Positions 1 to 10,540 of a stretch of 64,000 bases of DNA are shown in pieces. A program made the translations under genes and the position numbers. The notes under the pieces are model-generated. The model was not told the origin of the DNA and ran no database searches. It saw only the letters and a list, made by a program, of their open reading frames with translations. The stretch's first letter is position 1. Every line of letters starts with the position of its first letter. Source of the DNA: Dryas octopetala (Eukaryota; Streptophyta; Magnoliopsida; Rosales; Rosaceae); NCBI GenBank assembly GCA_963921425.1, contig OY992838.1, forward strand, positions 11,718,001-11,782,000. Direction: 5' to 3'.

Positions 1-240
1 TGTCTGGAGCAGTGGTTTTGCTGGGTTGGGCACTAACACTTTCATGGCGTTTCATCACCTGGAGGTCGCCTTCTTCACGTCGGGCCAGCGGGGTCGGGGG
101 GTCGTCTTCTTCACGTCGGGGGGTCGTTGGTGTCGCCGTCCAGAGGTCTAAGCCTGCGTGCTCCGCCGTTCGGGGGGTCGCCCGACCCCCCAAGCTTGGC
201 TGTGCGTCCGTCCCTGCCTTTGCCTAGACACAAACTATAT
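1..240. repeat. GC-rich stretch with short direct repeats
   Basis: This stretch is much richer in G+C than the flanking DNA. The motif TTCTTCACGTCGGG occurs twice about 40 bases apart, separated by runs of GGGTCGG. An open frame runs through it, but its arginine/serine-rich translation looks like a by-product of base composition. I recognise no gene. It could be the edge of a mobile element that starts outside the window. Confidence 0.4.
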
Positions 241-318
241 AATGTAATGAAAATCCTTTGCTTTCTTCCTTTCAGGTTATGCTAGTGGATTCATGATTAG
301 GATTTGGTAATTCTACTA

Positions 319-720
319 CTATATACAGCAATTAACCTTCTGCAGCTTGCCAATCGAACCACATGGTTTACAAAGACAGATCCCTAAATTCTGTTGAAGT
401 AGATGCCTATAGAGAAGACCAAAACCTAACTTTGTCCCATAACTCCTCATCCCCAACTTCTTCGAAATCTTCAAAATCTGCTCGTTTCTCTCTAACCATT
501 TCACAAAGAACACATCAGCAACCATAGAGCCCCACAAAACATTGGCCTAGCTTCTTCCCATTACCCAACATTTTGTGTTTCTCATTACCCCGCTAACTTC
601 CATCTCCCTAGTCAGTTGTGGCCAAAGACGCAGCGCCCTAGGACAATGTAAAAACAAAACATGATCATCAACAGTTTCCCACTCTCTTATGATATACAAT
701 TTGTTACACTGTAATATGTA
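319..720 (-). mobile_element. LINE remnant, zf-RVT end of a reverse-transcriptase ORF
   Basis: Translated on the minus strand, with frame changes, this reads ETVDDHVLFLHCPRALRLW and further down WGSMVADVFFVKWLERNE. The first piece has the Cys/His layout of the zinc-binding domain (zf-RVT) that follows the reverse transcriptase of plant L1-type LINEs; the second matches the usual tryptophan-rich tail (WLERN) of that ORF. Stops and frame changes show it is dead. No upstream reverse transcriptase is visible in the window, so only the C-terminal end of the ORF remains. Confidence 0.65.
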
Positions 721-1552
721 AAGGAGGGAAGAATCAGAGATGTACTTACATACTTATATTTGTCAGCCTTTCTTTTCTTAATTCTCTAGGCAATCAAAGG
801 GGCAGCACTCTAAGTTCAGAATCTCTTCTAGAGAGATTCACCACCATGTTTCCCGCTTAGGAACTAGACAGCCTGTAATTAGAATGACCTGTAGGCTGCT
901 TCTATGCCAAGCAAATTAACAATCACGGGTAATTTCTTCTTTAAGAAAAGTTCAGACTATATTCTTCTTGTTGAATTGTTGAATCCTTGTTTTTCGTTCT
1001 TTAATAACTCTTTTCTAGAAGGGAGGGGAAGACTGATAATGGATTTCCAAGATTTCTTTAAGACATGTGGTTGTTTTGATAATGGATTCATGATTGTGTT
1101 AAGACATCTAGATGCTCGTTGTAATAACTTTCTGAAACTTTATATCAAATATCGGACTCAAGTGATTGTGACTTGTGAGTTCAAAAGATTTGCTCTTTCT
1201 TTTTCCCCCAAACATGGTCTCCAACATGATTGGACACTGTAAAATATTTTGCACTTTATTGTTGGCCATCTATTATGTAGATTTTCGCTAAACATTTCAT
1301 CAGGTTTCTGCATAATGTAAGAGGAGAGCATGCAGATAGGCCATGTTCATCATCATATCCAAGAGCTCCAGTATTACTTTATTCTTCAATTTTCATTTAT
1401 GCTTCATATGTTTCCAATCTTTGTGGCTAGCCTCTTGGAGTGAAATATAATTTATTCCAAAAAGATTCGTTGATCTTCAGCTCTTAAAAGTACAAAATTC
1501 TTTTACAGTTATGTGTTCATTAAGCAAAACACAATATGAATGTACCTCATCC
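721..1552. other. intergenic, no gene seen
   Basis: AT-rich sequence downstream of the methyltransferase-like gene. A 112-codon open frame at 904-1242 on the plus strand has no recognisable motif and weak coding character. The part next to position 1553 must contain the 3' UTR of the minus-strand gene. Confidence 0.5.
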
Positions 1553-2950
1553 TCAGGTCATTGGTTTCTCCAACAAGGCTGAAAAGTACCACTCATTTTT
1601 ATTTTTTCCACGATCAAGCTTGGCACCGGCATTCCATCGTAGTTTGTCAAAACCAATCCGATCCAACATGGGAACGTAAGTTTCGTTGAGCTGTGATCCC
1701 AAGCAGAAGAAACGATCGAGCCAGAAGAGCCCTCCTGGCCTCAACACCCTGTATATGTCATATAGCGTGAACTCAAGCATGGTATCGGGAATCCAGTTGC
1801 TGAGAACATGCATTGAATGCACAATATCCAGAGTGTTTTCGAAGAATGGAAGCCTGTGGGAGACACTGAGATGAATTGGGATCAAGCCCCGCGATGCAAT
1901 GAAGCTGTTGAATGGACCATCCAAATTCATTGTGCTAGTGATGATAGTCACATTCCTCTCCCTCATTCTAGCAGCAAATGTGCCAGTCCCACCTCCAATG
2001 TCAAGTCCTATACGGATAGTCCCGTGAGGTTTTGTGTTGAGAACTTGGTCAATCCCATAATCAAGCCCTTTTGCTCCCTTGTCCAAGAGCCACCTATTCT
2101 TCTCCCTGCCCTGCATCCGCAAGTTGAAGCAATCCTTGCAGTCATAGTATCCTGGTGCATTTGTGCGGTCAATGAGGCACTGGTAGCTTTTACAGGTGTA
2201 CGGATCCCAAATGATGCTGTTGTCAGGTGGGGTTGCCCAGAGGCTGTCTGGAAGTGGGGTTGGCTCCACATAATTGGCAGGGGATTTGGGGTGGCATCTC
2301 CGCCGAGGGAGTGGCTCACACCCTTTAAGCATCAGCTTCTGTTGAAACACATCATCCACTGGACACTCTCCTCCAACTTCATATGTCATGTACTTGACCA
2401 ACTCCTCCGGAAACCTCAGGCAGCCTGCTCCAACCGCTGGCTGCACCTCGTCGGATCCCACCCTTGGTGAATACCCAAGTGGGAGCTTGTGAGGGCCAAT
2501 TGACAGCTCCACCTCATCATTATAACCAACCTCAGGCTTGGCCACCAACTTATTTTGTACTACTTGATTTGTTGATGGAACATGTGGTTCACCAGCCAGC
2601 TCGATAAGGAGGGCCTGCACAAGCAAGTTAGTAGAGTTGAGCCTTTCATGCAGCTCAGTAATTAGAGAGTGACTTGCAGCAAGTTGAGTTCTGGTGGAGT
2701 TAAGCTCATTATGCAAGACAGTGGTTGCTGAGTGACTTGAGTCCCAGAGAGGGAGAGGGTCTAGAGGGGTATGGTTGAAGTTGAAAGGAGAGGCAGGACT
2801 GAAGATGTAGATGGTGAGAAGGTTGGTGAGTATGACAAGCACAAACATCTTGAGCTGCAAGTTTCTGTTATTGGACACTTGCTGATGTGCCTGCTGCTGC
2901 TGCAGCAGCAGCTTCCTTGGGCTTGGGCTTGGGTAGTCCTCAGCTCCCAT
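1553..2950 (-). CDS. membrane-anchored SAM-dependent methyltransferase-like protein
   Basis: Intronless gene for 465 residues. I start it at the ATG at 2950; the open frame extends ten codons further upstream but begins there with GTG. Residues 1-33 are polar with a glutamine run, 34-51 form one hydrophobic segment, so a type II Golgi or endomembrane anchor is likely. Residues 75-118 look helical/coiled. The C-terminal half is a methyltransferase fold: motif I is IGLDIGGGTG at 314-323 and a late motif is RVLRPGGLFW at 401-410. A cysteine-rich stretch (SYQCLIDR to DCKDCFN, 255-276) precedes it. The layout matches the plant family annotated as probable methyltransferase At1g29790/At5g40830. Substrate is unknown. 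N-glycosylation sequons occur at 84, 105, 333 and 422. The family call is confident; activity is inferred from motif I. Confidence 0.88.
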   Translation of the reverse strand: MGAEDYPSPSPRKLLLQQQQAHQQVSNNRNLQLKMFVLVILTNLLTIYIFSPASPFNFNHTPLDPLPLWDSSHSATTVLHNELNSTRTQLAASHSLITELHERLNSTNLLVQALLIELAGEPHVPSTNQVVQNKLVAKPEVGYNDEVELSIGPHKLPLGYSPRVGSDEVQPAVGAGCLRFPEELVKYMTYEVGGECPVDDVFQQKLMLKGCEPLPRRRCHPKSPANYVEPTPLPDSLWATPPDNSIIWDPYTCKSYQCLIDRTNAPGYYDCKDCFNLRMQGREKNRWLLDKGAKGLDYGIDQVLNTKPHGTIRIGLDIGGGTGTFAARMRERNVTIITSTMNLDGPFNSFIASRGLIPIHLSVSHRLPFFENTLDIVHSMHVLSNWIPDTMLEFTLYDIYRVLRPGGLFWLDRFFCLGSQLNETYVPMLDRIGFDKLRWNAGAKLDRGKNKNEWYFSALLEKPMT

Positions 2951-2992
2951 CTTTTCACTCTTTGGTGGGAGACAAAACACTGACTAGAGAAA

Positions 2993-3003
2993 TGTATATA
3001 AGG
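2993..3003 (-). promoter_or_regulatory. candidate TATA box of the methyltransferase-like gene
   Basis: On the minus strand the sequence TTATATACA lies about 45 bases upstream of the ATG at 2950. That spacing would give a very short 5' UTR. It is the only TATA-like match close to the gene. Not tested by any transcript evidence. Confidence 0.35.
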
Positions 3004-3317
3004 AAGAAAGAATTAATTAACAAGTAGTAAATTAAAGTGCCTAAACGCAAATTAAGGCACACGTTCTTTCAAGGTTCTTGAGATCAGCATTTTTTTTTGC
3101 TTATAGATTAATAAAGATGCCAAAAAGGCAAAGCTTTTAAGATCTTAACCCTCCCAGAACGCCACTACGGACCTAGTTTTCAGCATTTTTCAACTCCACC
3201 GTGTTGGGCATGTTGGCAGTTATCAGCATGAAAGGAGATCAACACACGTGCATAGAGTGATGGTGGGTCAACTAAGAATTTATTTGATCTATTAGAAATG
3301 TGCTTATTTGGATTAGT

Positions 3318-3530
3318 CAACTCTAACAGCTCGAACTAAGCATGTGCAAATTAATAGACTCATTATGTCTACTACTGTCAAGACCAAGATCAAGTAGCTG
3401 ATATTTTCACAAAATTTGTATCCATCACTTGCTTGACTACTTCATTACACCGCAAACTATCTATTCGCATTACTCCTTTTCGCTTGGGATCTGAATTCTC
3501 TACGAATCCCTTGTGGCTTGGGGGGGTGTG
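3318..3530 (+). mobile_element. Ty1/Copia retrotransposon 3' end (RNase H tail and polypurine tract)
   Basis: The plus strand reads RTKHVQIN and then, after a frame change, QDQVADIFTKF. These are the conserved last blocks of Copia RNase H (RTKHV-D and Q-ADIFTK). About 60 bases later comes a G-rich polypurine tract (GGCTTGGGGGGGTG at 3516-3529) followed by TGATGAGAAAC, a plausible 3' LTR start. The coding part has frame changes, so it is a fossil. The far end of the LTR was not located. Confidence 0.7.
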
Positions 3531-3978
3531 ATGAGAAACAAAGCACACAAGATACAAGACAATATTTTGTACATAGTACGAGTTTAAGCAAAGCTTGCAT
3601 AATATATAGTAGATGGATCGAGTTACAGCTCAGCAGTAACTTCAACTCCAAGTCAGAAGTCCTAATGATCAACCCATTATCTTGTTTCTACACGGGCATT
3701 CAAGTTCAAACCTTGAGAATTATTGTTGAGCTTGCTGACGTCTATTCTTGGGTGCCAAAATTCGTAAAATCAGTGCAACTTAGTTATTCCTTGATTTGTG
3801 GATTATATATAATTTGGTTGAGATCACATTCTTCGGGAAACCAAATTCAAATGAATTTTGGAAATGGCAACAGAAAAGTTGCACTTATGGTTTGCTCCAA
3901 CTTTTGTCACTTTAAAAGGGAAGAGAGCTCGAATGTTTTGCTCTCTTCATTTTCCCCAACCAATGGGATTTTACTTTA

Positions 3979-3982
<4 letters not shown>
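3531..3982. other. possible LTR remainder and intergenic DNA
   Basis: Follows the Copia polypurine tract and may be its 3' LTR, but no second LTR copy is in the window to set the boundary. A 153-codon open frame on the plus strand here lacks known motifs and is not called as a gene. Confidence 0.35.

Positions 3983-4059
<77 letters not shown>
3983..4059 (+). repeat. (AG)n microsatellite, 77 bp
   Basis: Uninterrupted AG dinucleotides. It lies about 80 bases beyond the stop codon of the START-domain gene, so it would be a (CT)n run in that gene's 3' UTR or just past it. It creates spurious arginine/glutamate and serine/leucine open frames. Confidence 0.97.
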
Positions 4060-4062
<3 letters not shown>

Positions 4063-4138
4063 GATAATAATATCACTGGTATTATCACAACTAGATTGGA
4101 GTGCATTTTTTTTTTCTCCACTTTTTTGTACAATGTAA

Positions 4139-5830
4139 TCAATCATGTATCCCATGATGATTATCAATTGGAGAAGCTTGTGCCAGTTTCTTTAGATTTT
4201 CAATGATCATAACCAGTCTGTTGTTAAGTCGATTCACAAAGCACCTGGGCATCCATCCTGCAGGGTCTAACTGCATAACAAAAAGGAAAAATTGGTTCAA
4301 GAAATCAAAAAATAAAATAAAAAGGTTGATCCATCAAATTGATTAAATTGTTTCTTACTTTTCAAAGTGCAAATATTGAAGTCCAAAAAAGATGACTGAT
4401 TTATGGAATTAAAGAGTGAGGCAAATTAAGAAGAGTAGTGACCTGTACAACATAGGTGACCATACAGGAGTCACCTTCAAGCTTCTCCACTACCCATCCT
4501 GATTGCAACAGCAGTCCCCTGATTGAATTATTTTGCTTTGGCTGCAATCCAGCTGCTATCTCCTTTGGAAGTGAAGCAACTGCTACCACCTGCAAAATAC
4601 ACACCCCAGTTTCGTTACACAAACGAAACAAGTTATCATGATAATTCATATATATAGATATATATACACATATATACAAAAATATTTTCCTGCAAGACAA
4701 TCTGACAACATAAGATTCTTATATTGCTAAGTTGAACCTTAACCATTGATTAGGTTGATTCTTACTTGAATTTGTGGTCCATACACAGTTCGACAACATA
4801 ATATTTTTATGTTGTCGAACTGTCTGGCAAGAGAACATTACCCTAAATCACATATATATATATATATATGGACTTCTCAGAAGCAAACGTTGATGATAAA
4901 CATGGATATATGTATGGTAGCTCATGAAACACGTACCAGGGTGCCATCTTCCATGGTTTCCCGTCGCTCATAGACTATGAATTCTCTGTTTCTAAATAGA
5001 GGCTTAGAATTATCTCCAAACCTGAGACGGATGATGCTGAGATTGTCTCCAAGATCTTTTATGTACCTTGCTTCTACCAAATCAGGATCCCATTGCTGCA
5101 GTGCAGGTTCAATAGATTAAATAAAAATATCCAACAAATTAAAGTACAAACAGTTAATTTAATTACAGTTGTATCTAGAGAGAAGACAAAAGAAGAATCA
5201 CAGCTAGGGACAAAACTTTTCTTTTCAATTTGCTGTAAGGAATCTGACCCATCCTAGCTAGCTATAAGGACATTACTGTGAGTATATAATTAACTTGGTA
5301 TTTTGGCTTACATATTAATGCCATGATTATATATACAATTAAGAAAGTGTAACTGTGAGTTCACCTTGGCAGCATCAATGGCATTGGCAACGGTGATGAA
5401 TTGTTGGGGGGAAACTGATGTGAGGAGCCAGCGGCTTCGGAAGGTATGAAAGGATCCAGACCGGCGTTTTGATATCTCAACTCCGTTGTCAAGAGTAAGA
5501 ACCTTCCACCCATCACTGCTGCCGGCATTCCCAAAAATCCCAACTCTGTTTGAGTCTGATGCTGAAGCAGACAGTAACTCTTGGATGCAGCTCTCACTTG
5601 CAAACTGCACATACCTTTTGAGGGAGTCTTCACTTATGGACCTTAATTTCATTTAAAAGAAAGCAGTGTTTAATTGATAAGTAGGAAAACCCAATTAATT
5701 GATCCATCAGAGACTCAGAGTAGCTAGAAAAATGAAAATGAACATTACAGTAATTAAAACTTAAATAAAAGAGGGAGGAGAAAGCATTCACCACTCACCA
5801 GGATCGGCTGCAAGGTGCAGGACTTGTCAT
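4139..5830 (-). CDS. START-domain lipid-binding protein
   Basis: Five coding exons on the minus strand: 5830-5799, 5641-5365, 5095-4937, 4589-4443 and 4270-4139. Every junction is GT-AG and phases agree, giving 248 residues. The first exon is only 32 nt (MTSPAPCSRSW, its last codon split by the intron). An ATG at 5652 would open a slightly different N-terminus, but it lies inside the intron upstream of a good acceptor, so I prefer the spliced start. From about residue 50 the protein reads as a START domain: DGWKVLTLDNGVEISKRR, then QWDPDLVEARYIKDL, FIVYERRETMEDGTLVV and LDPAGWMPRCFVNRL near the end. START domains bind sterols, phospholipids or ceramides in a hydrophobic pocket. I see no homeodomain, leucine zipper, PH domain or membrane segment, so this is a short START-only protein. 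Its ligand is unknown. Confidence 0.85.
4690..4832. mobile_element. small MITE-like inverted repeat in a START-gene intron
   Basis: The two ends are related inverted repeats built around GACAACATAA, about 25-30 bases each with mismatches. Near the right end is a perfect hairpin: 17-base arms at 4785-4801 and 4807-4823 with a five-base loop. It lies in the intron between the exons ending at 4937 and starting at 4589. I could not settle a target-site duplication, so the superfamily is open. Confidence 0.55.
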
Positions 5831-5881
5831 CTCTTGTTGCTTTTGTGTCTAAATTCAAGGGAGAATGGGATTGTGAGTGGA

Positions 5882-5907
5882 AGGATATATATATATATAT
5901 AACCAAA
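5882..5907 (-). promoter_or_regulatory. candidate TATA region of the START-domain gene
   Basis: A (TA)n run reading GGTTATATATATATATAT on the minus strand lies about 55-75 bases upstream of the ATG at 5830. This fits a TATA box with a short 5' UTR and supports the 5830 start. A (GA)n run lies some 160 bases further upstream. Confidence 0.45.
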
Positions 5908-6063
5908 GAAAAGGTATCCAGCAGTTTTAGGAGTAGTACTAGTGATTACAGTCCAGAGAAAGTTGATGGACAAGTATTGTAGAATAATATGAAGAAGTGG
6001 GCCGAGGTGATTGGAGCACATGCAGTGCCAGAGGAACCTCCATGATTGGAACTACTGCTCCAC

Positions 6064-6121
<58 letters not shown>

Positions 6122-7073
6122 CTTTTGTTTTCAAAAAAGGAGCCAGAACAACTAGAAGTGAGGATAGGGAAGATGATGCACATGGAGTGTTGGTGGCTTT
6201 CAGAAATAAAACAAAGTAAAATAAAGAGTTCCAAGAGGAAAGAGGAAAAGGCTAAAACTAAAGCCAGAAAGACAGACAGACAAACCCAATTCATATTAAT
6301 GGAAGCTTAGCTTAATAAGCAGCTGACCAATGACCATTTATGGTGAATATCATATCATGTTTAGGCATAAGCCTTCCTGATTATGAGCAACAAAGACGAC
6401 TACCCAAACATCCCCACCAGTCCACAACCCAATAGGGAGGACCCCAATCACGTGCCTAGCAAAAGCCAAGCCAAACCTCAAGTCTCAAGACGCCCTTGAT
6501 GCCACTACTACCATTCTTTGTCACTTACCGTGGTCCTTTTCTTCTGCAACAGTAGAGAACGTGGCGTTACGGTCACACTCAAAAAAATTTCATAGCTGTT
6601 CATAGCTGTGCTACTCACCATCATCCATTTCCGATTCATACTATTCATTATAAAAGTTATAACTAATAATTGTATCAATCAATCAACCATATTTAATTTT
6701 AAGGCCATAAAATTAAGGAAAATTCCAAGCAAAGATCTGCAATTGTATGTGGCCTGCGTTTTGGTCTGGTGCTGCTGATCATCACGTGCTTGCAGTGCAT
6801 AAAATAGACACCAGAGTGAGTTGAGTGCAATGGTTTGTCGGAACTCAGTCACTAAAACAATATACAATAGCTAGTTACAACAATATATAGGGCTCACTTT
6901 TTATACATGATATCCAGATTCAAATATAATGTTAACTTTTGAGAACCAGGAAAAGAAAGAAAAGAAAGGTAATGATAAAATTGGGGAATATATAACTAAA
7001 TTATTAACACTTTTCTTTTCGTACTAATTATGAACAAACACTTTCATTATTACTGCTCAAAGTGCCAATTGAA
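5908..7073. other. intergenic: START-gene promoter side and reductase 3' side
   Basis: No supported gene. It holds the (TC)n run at 6065-6118, A/G-rich sequence to about 6300 and unremarkable AT-rich DNA to 7073. The reductase 3' UTR must lie just below 7074. Confidence 0.5.
6065..6118 (+). repeat. (TC)n microsatellite, 54 bp
   Basis: Pure TC dinucleotides, read as (GA)n on the strand of the START-domain gene, about 240 bases upstream of its ATG. GA repeats are common in plant core promoters and can bind BPC/GAGA-type proteins; whether this one does is not known. Confidence 0.95.
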
Positions 7074-10000
7074 TCAATTAGATAGTGGGGTTTCCTGCTT
7101 CAAAAAGCCTTTGGCTTTGAGGCTCTCCACTGTGTCCCGGACAGCATCTTCAACTGGTTTGAAGAGCAGCCCCAGATCGATTAATCTCTTGGCCGCATCC
7201 TTGCATTCCTTTAATCCTGGTTGGGTTTCACCACTAAACCTGTATGTCCTTCCAAGTCAATATCTACTTCTTTTTCTTTATGGAACCAGACAACATAATA
7301 ATAACAACAAGAACAATAATAATAATAAGTGAACCAACAGCAAGAAAACGTTATCTAAATCAATACATGTTGAGATTGTCCAAAAACTGTACTGAGAAGT
7401 TCAAAATGGCTGATGATATCACTGATAACTTTAATGTTGTTTTATTAGATTTTTTTCTTTTATCTTTGGGTTCCCTTAAGACTGGACCTCCAGGTTGTCC
7501 TGTTTCCATCTGACAAGCATTGCCAACTAACCTTGGTCTGACTTGCCTAGAAAAATTTCAAATTCTAACTATTGAGCAGAACTACTAAAAGCTAGTTATA
7601 AAAAAATTTCCTTTCCTTGAAACCAAACCAGACCAGCCACCCTAGGGAAAGAATGAAGAATTTATTGATGCAATGACAACAAAAGTAATTCCTTATGATA
7701 AAAGAACTACATGTGTCCCAAGCATTCAAAAGGCAAGTGGAAAGTAGAATACTGTATAGACAATCATTTAGATTGATGTATATCACCTTTGAAATTCAAA
7801 ATTGTCAACCAACTTTCACTAACCAGTAGAAATCAACAGAGAAAATCAATGATGATAAAAATTTGTTGCTCAATTACCACTTGACAAATTCCAGTGTATT
7901 AATTTTCTACTTTTAGTTAAAAGGCAAAGACATGAGGGAGAACAATATAAAAAAACTCCAAGGCTGCACAGTTTTTATTTTTATATTTTTTAGATGAAAA
8001 GTTTTACATGGCTGTGCATTTCTTTTGCCCGCCACAGTTCTATCCTAATGTATACAAAATTGACATAGTTATAGAAGTAGCAGATGTGACTAACATGAAG
8101 CTTTTTCATTTCCACTCTAATTGGTCAAAGAAGTGTGTTTTCTATGACCAGAGAAATATCACCTTTATGTGTACATTCAAAATCTTCATATACAAAATTA
8201 AGAAAGAAAATTGTTGAGAAAGTTGACTTGTAGCACTTCTACAAGACAAAATATAGAGGATCTGATTCCTTTCCAAAGAAGAAAAAAGATTTACATAGAG
8301 GGCATCTGATACAAAAGTGTTACAATACACAAGAAAATAAAAGTTGATTCTCTGAAAACCATCAACAACTGATGCTGTGAAGCCCCTTTGGACTGTAAAA
8401 AAAAACAAGAAGGGGCTTGACAAAAATGGATATCTTTGAGCAAAAGGAGTTCCAGAGAACATACAGAAGCAATAAGAAAACTATACATTATTGTTGAAAA
8501 ATCAAATACAATGAGAGAAACTCCAATTTTTTTTGTAGGTACCACCAATAACGAAACAATCGCAATGAAATGCGGCAACAAGAGGCAAATGATGAGAATT
8601 AGAGAGTGTTGGTTTATTAAAGAGATATAATCAACCTCAAGCCCACCTGTGTACCACATTGAATGAGATCATTGCACTCATTTAGGGTAATGATAGTTCA
8701 AATAAATTACTCATAATACCATTTATAAGTCCAATTGTGTTTCTTTTGTCTTCCTTTTGCCTCCCAACCACCTTTATTACCCCAATTTCGAAATAATTTA
8801 AAAAAAAAAAATTAATTCCCCTCCCGCACCATCAATAGTTTTAACAATCCTGTTTTCTTGCAGCTCAGTAGCCTCTATATCTACCACAACTAAAGGGCAA
8901 CAGGATTTTAATGCTTAGGAGACTAGTTTCCTAGAAAATGAAATCCATAATGAAAGTCTACCAATGACTCTCTAGCTCTTAATGCAACCTTTACATAGAT
9001 TCATGACCATGCACATATCGGATAGAATGCAGCACACAACCAGAATTAAAAGATTGAGGAACTTTTATACTAACCTGTGAACTGGAAAGCCAGGGAAGAG
9101 TTGGGAGACTGTCTCAGCAAATTGACTAAATTGGAAGATGCCATTATTGCAAAGATACCTGCCAGAAGCAGCAGGAGTCTCAAACAGCAAAATCTGTGCC
9201 TTGGCAACATCTTCGACATGCACAGCCCCCAACCAGTGATACTCTTGGGTGTCTTTCGATCCGTTAAGCAAGTTGAGCAAAACAGCACAGCTTGCATTCA
9301 AACTTGGCTGCAGCAGCGGCCCCAGACACGTGGCCGGATGGATGGCCACCACATCCAGTCCATGCTTCTCTGCAAAATCCCATGCCGCTTTCTCTGCCAG
9401 TGTCTTTGACACTGGATACCATTTCTAACATGTATCACAAATAAATAAATTATTATCAATATTATTAAAATTTCAAAGAAAATGACTAATTTGATTCCTG
9501 TAGTTTGGATGTTTTTTCAATCAGTTACCTGTAGTTTAGTTTTATCTACAATTAAGAATAAATTGACAAATGTGTCAATTTATTAGACGAAAAATGTAGA
9601 ATTTTTGTGATCAAAGTGTAGAGATTACATCAAATCAAGTGTCATTGGTTACAAGAAGATCGTCCCAAATATAATTTGTCAATTTGTTATACGAAAATCT
9701 CAATTTTTGCTTTAGATAAGTTCTTCAAAACTGAATTAATACATGTATTGATTTCAAGCATGAAAAATCGACATTTTCGTCAAAAAAATCCAAATTAGTT
9801 AATATTGATTATTTGTTTGCAGATGAATTAGAATGAATTGAATGTGTCCATTGATGAGTGACCTGGCGAGCTTTGCAGTAATCAAGGTCGGTCCAAGACG
9901 ACTCGTCGAAGGGCTTGTGGGTGGGCCAACCGGGGTTGGGGACCAAGGCGGAGATGGAGGAGGTGAGGACCACGCGCCTGACGCCGAACCTGGACGCGGC

Positions 10001-10336
10001 CTGAAGCACATTGAGCGTGCCCTGCACGGCGGGCAAGATGAGGTCGGTGTCGGGGTCGGTAGTGTCCTCGAGGGTGCAGGGGGACGCCACGTGGAAGACC
10101 CCCCGGCAGCCCTGGACGGCTTTGGAGACGGCGTGAGGGTCGAGGAGGTCGGCCTCGAAGACGGTAACGGTGGCGGCGGAGGCGAAGGGGAGAGAGAAGA
10201 GGTGGGAGGAGTCGGAGCCGGGGAAGATGGACACGTGGATGCGGGTGTAGCGTTGTTCCAGTAAGGTCTTGACCAGCCACGAACCGATGAAGCCATTGCC
10301 TCCGGTCACGCACACAGCCTCCTTGGTTTCATCCAT
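7074..10336 (-). CDS. NADP-dependent reductase, cinnamoyl-CoA-reductase-like (extended SDR)
   Basis: Three exons on the minus strand: 10336-9863, 9424-9075 and 7239-7074. Junctions are GT-AG with matching phases, giving 329 residues, the usual length for this family. The dinucleotide-binding motif VTGGNGFIGSWLV is near the N-terminus; the catalytic Tyr-x-x-x-Lys is in KWYPVSKTLAEKAAW at the start of exon 2. The family (CCR, DFR, phenylacetaldehyde reductase) reduces aldehydes or CoA esters in phenylpropanoid metabolism. True cinnamoyl-CoA reductases carry NWYCYGK at the tyrosine; this protein has KWYPVSK, so it is a CCR-like reductase of unproven substrate, resembling the group containing Arabidopsis At2g02400. 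An in-frame ATG lies 29 codons upstream (10423), but that extension translates a 9-bp tandem repeat, so I start at 10336. Exon 1 is very GC-rich; intron 2 is about 1.8 kb. Confidence 0.9.
7240..9074 (-). other. intron 2 of the reductase gene (1.8 kb)
   Basis: Bounded by a GTTAGT donor at 9074 and a TACAG acceptor ending at 7240. The sequence is AT-rich with scattered short open frames. I see no mobile element with clear ends and no second gene in it. Confidence 0.75.
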
Positions 10337-10369
10337 TGATTTTTGAACAACAACTGAATCTCTGGTAAG

Positions 10370-10396
10370 TCTGTTCAGTCTGTTCAGTCTGTTCAG
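10370..10396 (+). repeat. 9-bp tandem repeat, three copies
   Basis: TCTGTTCAG occurs three times head to tail, 34-60 bases upstream of the preferred ATG of the reductase gene. If the upstream ATG at 10423 were used, the repeat would encode an RLN-type tripeptide repeat, which is unlike any reductase N-terminus. Confidence 0.9.
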
Positions 10397-10540
10397 TCTA
10401 TATCTCTTCACGCTTTCCTTCACAATTCACACTTCCAGCCTTCCAGGCGTCCAACACTCTCACTCACGTTACAAGCTTATCCGATGTAATACAAGATTAT
10501 AATCCAGTTCGATATGATGGAATAGACATTTGATTGGAGT

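Noticed and set aside
1817..2470. 217-codon plus-strand frame opposite the methyltransferase
   Set aside because: Shadow of the minus-strand gene, which has the motif I and natural composition.
3858..4206. Frames encoding Arg-Glu or Ser-Leu repeats
   Set aside because: Produced by the (AG)n microsatellite in every frame.
9799..10313. Long frames opposite or shifted to the reductase exon 1
   Set aside because: Shadows of a very GC-rich exon; the called frame has the Rossmann motif and correct splicing.
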